Shown: in pieces, positions 44,212 through 52,027 of the stretch
Layout of the letters: each line of letters begins with the position of its first letter
How positions within the stretch are numbered: position 1 is the stretch's first letter
Assembly: GCF_003339505.1 (NCBI RefSeq)
Contig: NZ_QPIW01000017.1
Location: 86,388-150,387, forward strand
DNA length: 64,000 nucleotides
Source of the DNA: Runella aurantiaca
Lineage (GTDB): Bacteria > Bacteroidota > Bacteroidia > Cytophagales > Spirosomataceae
Direction of reading: 5' to 3'
Position numbers and translations under genes: made by a program
Notes under the pieces: generated by a model
What the model was told of the DNA's origin: nothing
What the model saw: only the letters and a program-made list of their open reading frames with translations
Databases searched by the model: none

Positions 44212-47106
44212 ATGAAACTTCAAAAACTCTTATTCATTTTTTGGGCTTTTATCACGTTTACGGGCCAGATTGAAGCGCAGGAAGAACGCGGTCAAAAAGT
44301 GGAAAAGGCCAACATGGCCCCAAAAACAGTGGGGCAAACGTGGGCAGTGATTGTGGGCGTGTCGCAATATCTCCACATCAATTCACTCCGATTTGCTGGC
44401 GACGACGCCCTTGCTTTTTATAATTTTCTAACGTCTCCCGCGGGAGGCTCAGTACCAGAATCCAACATCCAACTTCTACTAAACGACAAAGCAACTCTGG
44501 GGCAGGTAGACCGCGCCATGGGAAACCTGCTGGATTTTGTCAAGCCCAACGACCGCGTATTCTTGTATTTTTCGGGGCACGGCGACCAAGAATCCCGCAC
44601 CATTGCCCAACGCGGTTTTTTGCTTACCCACGATTCTTACAGCAACAATTATAATTCTACGGCCTTTGCCGTGCTCTATTTGCAGGATTACATTGCCACC
44701 CTCTCAACCAAAAATCACGCTCAAATATTGTTGTTTTTGGATGCGTGTCGGGCGGGGAAATTAGCAGGAAATGAAATCGGCGGGGTTCAGCTCATGGGCC
44801 AACAATTGCTCAAACAAGTAGCCAATGAAGTGAAATTTATGGCGTGTCAGGCCAATGAGTTGTCGCTGGAAGGATACCAATGGGGAGGCGGTCGCGGGCT
44901 GTTCAGCTATCACCTTATCAGAGGAATGCAAGGACTGGCCGATACCGACGGTGACAAAACCGTTACCCTGCGTGAATTGGAACGCTATCTGGAAGACCGC
45001 GTTACCGCCGAAGCCGCCCCTAATCCCCAAAACCCTCTTTTGGTAGCCGCCGACAAATCACTGCCCATCGTCAAAGTAGACGCTGCCACGTTGGCATCTG
45101 TCCGTCAAAATGTGCCACCGCCACTCTTTGCAGCAGTACAGGGCCGGGGCGTAACCCAAACCATTTTGGAAGAAGCAGAGACAGACGTCAAAAAACTGTA
45201 CACTGATTTTCAGGAAGCGGTCACCAATAAACAATTGCTCGATGTACCCAACGCTGCCGAGGGCTATTTTGAAAGATTGCTTGCGGCTCCTTCTATCAAA
45301 GACATGCATCCCTTCATTAAGCGGGAGTTTGCGGCGGCCTTGCTGGAAGAATCATCAAAAGCGTTTGCGGGTCTTTTGGAAAACAAAAATGCGCCAGAAG
45401 TGACAAGTGCTTACCAAAAGAACATCCGATATTTAGAAAAAACGTACCTAATTTTGGGGAAATCACATTTTTTGTACCCCAATCTTCGGGCGCGGGTTTC
45501 TTATTACAAAGGCCTAATCGCCGAATCTGTCAATCCCGATGCCGCTTTACTGAACTTCCGTCAGGCCCTCGACGCCGACAGCACGTTTTCTCCCGCCTAC
45601 AACGACGCAGGTCGCATTCTGTACTTGAAAAAATCGTATAGTGAAGCACAGCGGGTATTTGAGAAAGGAATTCAATTTGCCCCCAACTGGAGTTTTTTAC
45701 ACGTAAATTACGGGATGACGTTGGCCGCCCAAAACAAACGAGCCGAAGCAGAAGCCGCGTACAAAAAAGCCATTGAATTAAAATCTGACGACCCCGTAGT
45801 CTACAAAAACTACGGCAACCTACTCTCGACTCAAAACAAAGCCGAAGCCGCCGAAGAGGCTTACAAAAAGGCCATTGAGTTAAAAACCAACGACGCCGAA
45901 ACGTATAATAATTATGGTATGCTACTCAACGCAAAAAAGCGGTACAACGAGGCCGAAAATGCGTACAAAAAAGCCATTGAGCTGCAACCCAACTACGCCA
46001 CCGCTTACAGCAATTATGGGATTGTCATGGCAGTCCAGAACCGCCCAGCAGAAGCCGAAACGGCGTTTCAGAAGTCTATCCAACTAGACCCCAACGATGC
46101 CCAAGCGCATTTTAATTATGGCATATTATTGGTTTCCCAAAACCGCCAGGCAGAGGCCGAAAACGAATATAAAAAATGCATTGAATTAAACCCCAACGAC
46201 GCCTTCGTTTATAATAGCTACGGTGTTTTATTGGCGGCTCAAAACCGTTTTGCCGAGGCCGAAAATGCGTATAAAAAATACTTTGAGCTTAACCCCACCA
46301 ACTCCGTCGTGTACGGAAACTACGGCAACCTGCTGGCTCGTCAGGGCCGACAAAATGAGGCCGAAGCCGCCTACCGGCGCTCCATCGAACTCAACGCCAA
46401 CGATGCCAACGTGCACAAAAATTACGCGGTGTTACTCAAAAATTTAAACCGTCTTACCGAAGCCGAAATTGAATACAAACGAGCGATTCAACTCAACACT
46501 ACCGATTCGGAAGTGTACAAGAACTACGGAATGCTGCTCAGTGCGGGCAATCGGCCCGAAGAAGCGGAAGTGATGTACAAAAAAGCCATTGAGTTCAACC
46601 CCAACGACGCCTACATTTACAACAGTTACGGCATTTTGCTGGCAGCCCAAAATCGTTTTGCCGACGCCGAAGCCGCCTATAAAAAGTCCATTGAATTGAA
46701 CGCCATGAACGGTCTGGTTTACAGCAATTATGGAAATTTGCTTTCTCGCCAAAACCGTTTTGAAGAAGCCGAAACTGCCTATAAAAAAGCCCTTGGATTT
46801 ACGCCCAACGATGCCAATTTTCATAATAACTATGGCAACCTGTTGGAAAGACAAAATAGACTAGCCGAAGCCGAGGCTTCTTACAAAAAAGTCATCGAAC
46901 TCAATCCAGCATATTTCCGCGCTTACTATTACATTGCCACCATCAAAGCCCGCCAAAAACTTCCTTTTGAAGCCGTTGAGTGGCTAGGCAAAGCCCTAGA
47001 AAGAGGCTACACCAATTTTGACAGTATCAGCAAAAATCCCGAGTTTGACTACCTCAGAGAAATGCCCGAGTTTATGGCACTCATTGGACGATTCCGAAAT
47101 AAATAA
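44212..47106 (+). CDS. Caspase family protease (C14) with TPR array
   Basis: A 964-residue exported protein: signal peptide (to about residue 23, 'IEAQ'), caspase p20-like domain, then a linker and about 14 TPR repeats. The catalytic dyad is complete: His123 in YFSGHGD and Cys179 in LFLDACRAG. A Ca-binding-like loop DTDGDKTVTLREL (about 242-254) ends the protease domain. TPR units of 34 residues (from about residue 440) follow the consensus 'NRxxEAExAYKKxIELNPNDxxxYxNYGxLLxxQ'. It probably cleaves after Arg/Lys like other bacterial metacaspases, with the TPR array recruiting substrates. It leads a three-gene operon. Confidence 0.92.
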   Translation: MKLQKLLFIFWAFITFTGQIEAQEERGQKVEKANMAPKTVGQTWAVIVGVSQYLHINSLRFAGDDALAFYNFLTSPAGGSVPESNIQLLLNDKATLGQVDRAMGNLLDFVKPNDRVFLYFSGHGDQESRTIAQRGFLLTHDSYSNNYNSTAFAVLYLQDYIATLSTKNHAQILLFLDACRAGKLAGNEIGGVQLMGQQLLKQVANEVKFMACQANELSLEGYQWGGGRGLFSYHLIRGMQGLADTDGDKTVTLRELERYLEDRVTAEAAPNPQNPLLVAADKSLPIVKVDAATLASVRQNVPPPLFAAVQGRGVTQTILEEAETDVKKLYTDFQEAVTNKQLLDVPNAAEGYFERLLAAPSIKDMHPFIKREFAAALLEESSKAFAGLLENKNAPEVTSAYQKNIRYLEKTYLILGKSHFLYPNLRARVSYYKGLIAESVNPDAALLNFRQALDADSTFSPAYNDAGRILYLKKSYSEAQRVFEKGIQFAPNWSFLHVNYGMTLAAQNKRAEAEAAYKKAIELKSDDPVVYKNYGNLLSTQNKAEAAEEAYKKAIELKTNDAETYNNYGMLLNAKKRYNEAENAYKKAIELQPNYATAYSNYGIVMAVQNRPAEAETAFQKSIQLDPNDAQAHFNYGILLVSQNRQAEAENEYKKCIELNPNDAFVYNSYGVLLAAQNRFAEAENAYKKYFELNPTNSVVYGNYGNLLARQGRQNEAEAAYRRSIELNANDANVHKNYAVLLKNLNRLTEAEIEYKRAIQLNTTDSEVYKNYGMLLSAGNRPEEAEVMYKKAIEFNPNDAYIYNSYGILLAAQNRFADAEAAYKKSIELNAMNGLVYSNYGNLLSRQNRFEEAETAYKKALGFTPNDANFHNNYGNLLERQNRLAEAEASYKKVIELNPAYFRAYYYIATIKARQKLPFEAVEWLGKALERGYTNFDSISKNPEFDYLREMPEFMALIGRFRNK
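45634..46935 (+). repeat. Tandem 102-base repeats encoding TPR motifs
   Basis: About 13 consecutive 102-base units within the caspase gene, each one 34-residue TPR. Codons drift but the peptide consensus is strongly kept, which suggests expansion by duplication followed by selection on the protein. Confidence 0.8.
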
Positions 47107-47114
47107 CCCTTTTT

Positions 47115-47936
47115 ATGAAAAGTTACTTTTTCCTTTTTCTGTTTGCCCTTTCCCCTTTTATTAGCCGCGCCCAAAAGCTGCACCTCATTCTGGCCTCAGA
47201 CTATGAGAACAAAGATTTTGGGATGATAAGCCTCAAGGATGAAGAGATGGTAAGCACCATGTTTAAAAAAATCAGTACGCAAATCGGATACCATTTACAA
47301 ACCGTTTATGTCAACCAAAGAGTGGATGGACTTACCGAAAAGGCCGTTAGAAATGCGGTCAACGACACCTCCATTCACCCCAACGACATTGTTGTTTTTT
47401 ATTACTCTGGCTTTGGCACCTACCCCGACAAAAGCACCCTGCCTTCAATGCAATTAGATAATCCCGGTTTGTTTAAACTTGACAAACACAGTCTGGTATC
47501 CATTGATGAAGTGGCCGCTATCCTTCAGACCAAAAGACTCCGACTAGGTATTGTGATGGCCGATTGCCGAAACAAAATGATTGACCGATACCCTACTCCC
47601 CTGCCCAGAAATACGATTGTAAAACACGACCGTAGCAAAGAAATTCTAAAAAAACTGTTTCTCGGCGAGCCTTGCCGTATCCTGAAAATATCCAGTGGAC
47701 AAAAGGGGAAACCAGTCTTTACCATCCAACGAAATTCGGTCTTTACTTATTCGCTTACCGAGGCTTTTGAGGATATGCTGTACGCAAAAAACCTCAAAGA
47801 GGTAACCCTAAACAACCTGTTGGCAAGAATTAACAAAATTACGAAATCCTTTATCCCCGAATACGCGGGCTTGAGTCAGGTCCCCGTAAGTTGTCGTCCC
47901 GCTGCCGCCAAACCAGTTGTCAAAGCTACCCGATAA
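47115..47936 (+). CDS. Caspase-like protein with catalytic His lost (pseudo-caspase)
   Basis: A 273-residue exported protein, signal peptide to about residue 20. The fold is caspase-like: 'KLHLILASDYEN' strand, 'IVVFYYSGFGTYPD' and 'LGIVMADCRNK'. The Cys is kept (Cys151), but the His position of SGHG is Phe100 in SGFG (codon at 47412). It lacks the TPR array of its neighbour. It is probably inactive as a protease and may regulate or present substrate to the active caspase encoded 8 bases upstream. The next gene follows with a 19-base gap, so all three are in one operon. Confidence 0.78.
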   Translation: MKSYFFLFLFALSPFISRAQKLHLILASDYENKDFGMISLKDEEMVSTMFKKISTQIGYHLQTVYVNQRVDGLTEKAVRNAVNDTSIHPNDIVVFYYSGFGTYPDKSTLPSMQLDNPGLFKLDKHSLVSIDEVAAILQTKRLRLGIVMADCRNKMIDRYPTPLPRNTIVKHDRSKEILKKLFLGEPCRILKISSGQKGKPVFTIQRNSVFTYSLTEAFEDMLYAKNLKEVTLNNLLARINKITKSFIPEYAGLSQVPVSCRPAAAKPVVKATR

Positions 47937-47955
47937 TCCCCTCAAAGTCAATCGT

Positions 47956-49437
47956 ATGAATTCTACAAAGCACCTCTCCTTACTCACTTTTTTGTGGATG
48001 CTGGGCCATACCGCACTGCACGCCCAAGGACTGAATTTCAACGATACTTCGTACAATAATGTCCTGAAAAAAAAATCGAGTCTGGTGGTCAACGAAGACG
48101 GGCTCCCCCCCAAAGTGGATTTGTCGATGTATGTACCTTCGGTTCTCAACCAAGGGACCCTCGGCACCTGCGTGGGATTTTCGACGGCCTACTACATGCG
48201 TACAATATTAGAAGCCAAACGGCTCAATATTACCAACAAAGATTCGATAGATGCGCTGCGTTTTTCGCCCTCTTTTCTTTACAACGCCATCAAATCCCCC
48301 AACGACGACGCGTGTAAAAAAGGGGCAGAAGTAGCAAATGCCCTTGAATTTTTGAAAACCAACGGAGTGGCCCGACTCGCCCAACAGGGCTATCCCGACT
48401 GTACGCCGATGACCTCGTTACGGCCAGCGGCAGAATCCAAAATCATGGATTATATACGCCTTTTTGGGTTGAACGACCAACAGGAAGACATCGTGGTCGC
48501 AACCAAGAAGGCATTGGCCGAAGGAACGCCCGTCGTTATTGCCATTCAAACTACTCCTTCGTTGGACGAGCTCGGTTTTTGGCCCAAACTCTGGATGCGC
48601 ATTTTGCGTTTTTTTGGCATTGGCTCGGGCGACGAGTACGGCCTATGGGACCCTAATAAATCGGACAATTTACGCGGCGGGCACGCCGTTTGCGTGGTGG
48701 GCTACGATGAAAAAAAATTTGGCGGGGCTTTTCACGTCGTCAACAGCCGAGGAGAAGATTGGGGCGAAGATGGGTTTTTCTGGATTCGGTACGATGATTA
48801 CACCAAGCACACCAAATACGGCTTTCAGGCGTATCTATCCCCCAACAACTACACGACCGAGGCCCTACGCTCGGGCGATGTGACCATCGAACTGGCCAAT
48901 TTACGCCCCGTAGAACTTCCTTTTACGCGCCAGTCACCCGAAGGAAACACCGCCGCCAATGAGCCGTTGGTGGCCTACTCACTCCGCGACCCGCAACAAA
49001 CCGACACCGAATATAAATTCCGCATTAACGTAGATAAACAAACCTACCTGTATGTACTCGGCGCCAATGCCACCCAGCCCAGCGTTGATAAGCTTTTCCC
49101 GATTGATTCCATCAGCCCCGTAGTTGGTGCCAACACCAAGGTATTTCTCCCTTCAGAGGAGCAAGTGTACGCACTCAATGAAATCACTGGGACAGAATCT
49201 TGGCTGTTTTTGTTTTCTGATAAAGAAGTCAACATCGACAGTTGTATCACCGCCATGAATGGGCAAAAAGGAACTTTTACCCAGCGGGTGCAGAAGGTAA
49301 TGGGCTCAAAATTATTGAATTACGAGCAAATTGACTACAAAACGAAGAAGATGGGTTTTGAGTTACGGGAAAAACATGAAGGTAAAATCGTCCCGTTGTT
49401 GATTACCCTAGAACACATTAAAAGGAGGGATTTATAG
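47956..49437 (+). CDS. Papain-like (C1) cysteine protease with DUF4384-like C-terminus
   Basis: About 493 residues from the ATG at 47956. The frame opens at 47917, but that part overlaps the previous gene, and the signal peptide starts at 47956 (ends LHAQ). The C1 triad is complete: Gln66 and Cys72 in NQGTLGTC, His243 in GGHAVCVVGY and Asn263 in VVNSRGEDWGEDGFFW. After about residue 290 comes a beta-rich tail with 'TYLYVLGANATQ', 'LFPIDS' and 'VFLPSEEQVY.LNEITGTESW', like DUF4384. It likely works in the envelope with the two caspase-like proteins. Confidence 0.9.
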   Translation: MNSTKHLSLLTFLWMLGHTALHAQGLNFNDTSYNNVLKKKSSLVVNEDGLPPKVDLSMYVPSVLNQGTLGTCVGFSTAYYMRTILEAKRLNITNKDSIDALRFSPSFLYNAIKSPNDDACKKGAEVANALEFLKTNGVARLAQQGYPDCTPMTSLRPAAESKIMDYIRLFGLNDQQEDIVVATKKALAEGTPVVIAIQTTPSLDELGFWPKLWMRILRFFGIGSGDEYGLWDPNKSDNLRGGHAVCVVGYDEKKFGGAFHVVNSRGEDWGEDGFFWIRYDDYTKHTKYGFQAYLSPNNYTTEALRSGDVTIELANLRPVELPFTRQSPEGNTAANEPLVAYSLRDPQQTDTEYKFRINVDKQTYLYVLGANATQPSVDKLFPIDSISPVVGANTKVFLPSEEQVYALNEITGTESWLFLFSDKEVNIDSCITAMNGQKGTFTQRVQKVMGSKLLNYEQIDYKTKKMGFELREKHEGKIVPLLITLEHIKRRDL

Positions 49438-49459
49438 TGTCCCCCCTTTTATACACTAT
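49434..49459. terminator. Weak convergent stem-loop
   Basis: ATAGTGT (49434-49440) pairs with ACACTAT (49453-49459) over a 12-base loop. It spans the space between the protease operon stop and the stop of the small gene on the other strand. The stem is AT-rich, so termination is uncertain. Confidence 0.3.
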
Positions 49460-49638
49460 TACTTTTTACCCATTTTCGAGCCTACCAAATAACCAACCAC
49501 CAAGCCTATCACCACGCCGATAACTACCGACATCGGCTCAATGCTGCTGCTCTCTCCTTCGGTCTCAATGTGTGCCTGAGCAAATGAAAGGTGAGCCGCT
49601 ATCAAAAGAATACAAGTAATAAAAAAAGACTTATTCAT
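49459..49638 (-). CDS. 59-residue exported single-helix membrane protein
   Basis: A small gene with ATG at 49636-49638 and TAA at 49459-49461. The product has a signal peptide (MNKSFFITCILLIAAHLSFA, then QAH), a short acidic Ser-rich stretch and a hydrophobic helix 'VVIGVVIGLVVGYLVG', with basic residues at the end. GxxxG-like spacing in the helix suggests dimerisation. It lies between the protease operon and the kinase at 49694, reading toward the protease operon. Function unknown; length and composition are typical of small glycine-zipper membrane proteins. Confidence 0.65.
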   Translation of the reverse strand: MNKSFFITCILLIAAHLSFAQAHIETEGESSSIEPMSVVIGVVIGLVVGYLVGSKMGKK

Positions 49639-49693
49639 AATGTAAGGAAGTTAAGTAATGGTTTAATGAACAGTTAAATATAATCAAAACGAA

Positions 49694-51829
49694 CTATTTT
49701 TTCACCTTCTTTTTCTCTTCTTCGGCAAATGATTTAATCGGCAACTTGACAATAAACGTAGCTCCTTCACCCTCTACCGTCTCTACATCAATGGTGCCGC
49801 CGTGGCCTTTGACCACGATGTCGTAGCTGAGCGACAATCCCAGCCCAGCGCCTTCGCCCGTGGGTTTGGTCGTAAAAAACGGCTGAAAAATCTTACCCCG
49901 CACATTATCCGCAATTCCGGTGCCGTTGTCTTTTACGTGGATTTCAATCATGTCCTTCCCTTTTTTTGTAATCACCGTTACGTTGGGTTGGTAAGTAGCC
50001 AATACCGCCATCATGCCGTCGTTCTGTTTACTCGTCTGATTGGCTTTAAAATTGACCGAATAAAACGCGTTGTTACACAAATTCATCATAACCCGGCCAA
50101 TATCCTGCGGCACAACGGTGATCTCGGGTAGATTTTCATCAGCCACGAATTCATAGGCCGAATTGAAATTTTTGTACTTGGCCTTCATGCCATGAAACGC
50201 AAGGCGGAGGTATTCGTCAACGATTTTGTTGATGTTAGTGATGTCTGGTTCGCCCGTACCCGTGCGCGAGTGTTCGAGCATACTTTTCACGATGTCGCTG
50301 GCGCGTTGCCCGTGGTTGGTGACTTTCTGAAGGGTCTTTTCCAAGCTGCCCAAAAGCTCCATTTCTAAAATCTCATCCTCCTCGTTTTGTGCCTTAATAT
50401 CAGGAGGTAATTCGCCCCCCGTTTGGACTGCGGCTACCGAATTGGTTCGAAGCTTGACTTCTTCTTTGATTTCCATCAACTCCTGCACCATACCCACGCT
50501 GATGTCAGCAAAATTATTTACGAAATTCAACGGGTTCTGAATCTCGTGGGCAATGCCCGTGGTAAGCTCGCCCAAGCTGGCGAGTTTTTCCCTTTGGATG
50601 AGCTGGGCCTGTGTATTTTTAAGGGTCTCGAGCGACGTCTGGAGTTGCTTCTTTTGGGTTTGAATGGCCTCTTTTTGTTTGTGCAAAAGTTCATTTGCCC
50701 GATTCTTCTGAATATTGTTCCGATAGAGAATCACCATCACAATCAAAATAACGCCCATCACCCCAAACAAAAGGTACATTCTTCGCTGATTCTCAAACTC
50801 TTTTCGAGTGGCGCTCAGTTCCTGTTGCCGCAATTGCTCATTTAAGCCTAAATTTTGAATTTGCTTTGTTTTTTCTTCACTAAAAATACTGTCTTTGGCC
50901 ACCGCCGCCAGCTTAAAATAATCGTAGGCCTTGGCTTTATCGTTGGATTCATACAACGACGCAAGCAACATTCCTGCCTCATAGATATACTTTGTATTGT
51001 TGACTTCCCGACTCAATGTCAAGGATTTTTGGGCGTAATACTGACAAGAATCAAGGCGTTTTCGTGCTTTAAAGACCTGGGCCATCTCAAAATACGTTTG
51101 GCTCAAAAGTCGATTATTCTCGGCGGCTTTCAGGTAAGGCAGCGCCGAACGATAGTACTTGAGCGACAAGGGATAATTTCCCATTCGGTTGTAAATATTA
51201 CCCAGATTCATCAACAGTACAGGCACATTGCTACTTTTACGTTTGAGGGCCATCTCGTAGGCCGCTTCGGTATAAAAACGCGCTGAATCAGATTGATTTA
51301 GAAGAGCATAATCGGTTCCGAGATTGACCAACGAAATTTGAAGAAGGTTTTGATCATTTATTTTTTCGGCAATGACTTTGGTCTTAAAGTAGTACTCAAT
51401 GGCCTTTTTGGAGTCTTTTTGTTCGGAATACAAAATCCCGATGTTGTTGAGGGTTCGGGCAACACCTTCTTGGTCATCAATTTTTTCCGCAATTTTCAGG
51501 GCGTTAAAGTGCATCGCCAACGCCTCGGCATAATTGCTCGTAAAGCGCAGAATAGACCCCAAACGGTTCATATTTCGGACTTTTCCCCGGGGAAAATTAA
51601 TTTTTTCGGCCAAATCTAATCCTTCTTGAGAATACTGCATCGCAACCACTGGCTTTGAATACATCAACCGAAGACTCAGTTGGTCGAGCGTAAGCACCCG
51701 GGCCGTATCGGGCATGGGCTGAGCAAGGACTTTTTTTAGGCTGTCAACTGGACTTATTTGTGCAAAAGCAGCATTTACGAATAGGACCAAACACAATAAA
51801 TGTGTTGAGGCAATCGCTTTCATTCTCAT
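49694..51829 (-). CDS. TPR-containing sensor histidine kinase
   Basis: A 711-residue kinase: signal peptide (to about residue 24), about six periplasmic TPR motifs, a membrane helix ('LLFGVMGVILIVMVILY'), a coiled coil, H-box GIAHEIQNPLN with the His, and an HATPase with NAFYSV, DNGTGI, FFTTKP and GAGLGLSLSYDI. The helix-pair loop carries a long insertion (about residues 465-490, 'VAAVQTGGELPPDIK'), different from the insertions in its paralogues. It has its own promoter (51852-51859). It converges on the protease operon, with the small gene at 49459 between them. Confidence 0.92.
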   Translation of the reverse strand: MRMKAIASTHLLCLVLFVNAAFAQISPVDSLKKVLAQPMPDTARVLTLDQLSLRLMYSKPVVAMQYSQEGLDLAEKINFPRGKVRNMNRLGSILRFTSNYAEALAMHFNALKIAEKIDDQEGVARTLNNIGILYSEQKDSKKAIEYYFKTKVIAEKINDQNLLQISLVNLGTDYALLNQSDSARFYTEAAYEMALKRKSSNVPVLLMNLGNIYNRMGNYPLSLKYYRSALPYLKAAENNRLLSQTYFEMAQVFKARKRLDSCQYYAQKSLTLSREVNNTKYIYEAGMLLASLYESNDKAKAYDYFKLAAVAKDSIFSEEKTKQIQNLGLNEQLRQQELSATRKEFENQRRMYLLFGVMGVILIVMVILYRNNIQKNRANELLHKQKEAIQTQKKQLQTSLETLKNTQAQLIQREKLASLGELTTGIAHEIQNPLNFVNNFADISVGMVQELMEIKEEVKLRTNSVAAVQTGGELPPDIKAQNEEDEILEMELLGSLEKTLQKVTNHGQRASDIVKSMLEHSRTGTGEPDITNINKIVDEYLRLAFHGMKAKYKNFNSAYEFVADENLPEITVVPQDIGRVMMNLCNNAFYSVNFKANQTSKQNDGMMAVLATYQPNVTVITKKGKDMIEIHVKDNGTGIADNVRGKIFQPFFTTKPTGEGAGLGLSLSYDIVVKGHGGTIDVETVEGEGATFIVKLPIKSFAEEEKKKVKK

Positions 51830-51851
51830 AGAATTAAGAGTTCATCACGAA

Positions 51852-51859
51852 CAAAGATA
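51852..51859 (-). promoter_or_regulatory. -7 promoter element (TATCTTTG) of the kinase at 49694
   Basis: The minus strand reads TATCTTTG, a full match to TAnnTTTG, 23 bases before the ATG at 51829. The same octamer lies upstream of thrA at 54576-54583. Confidence 0.55.
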
Positions 51860-51965
51860 TAATAATATTTGAGATGAAATGTACCCTTTTACTAATCGGT
51901 ACAGGACAAATTTAGGCAACTTGGATTTGCACATACCCATCAATCGGCTAAAAAAAGGCATTTAC

Positions 51966-52004
51966 AAAAAAAACGTCGGCGAGGCTTGAAGCCCCGCCGA
52001 CGTT
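51966..52004 (-). terminator. Rho-independent terminator of thrA
   Basis: On the minus strand a roughly 16-bp stem (AACGTCGGCG... pairing with ...CGCCGACGTT, one mismatch) is followed by eight T. It lies 24 bases after the thrA stop, and is the clearest terminator in the window. Confidence 0.88.
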
Positions 52005-52027
52005 CAGCAGCGTACTGATTTTCAGTT

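Noticed and set aside
45634..46935. Regular 102-base periodicity that could suggest a CRISPR-like or satellite array
   Set aside because: Units are translated as TPR motifs in one open frame, lack spacers and differ at silent sites.
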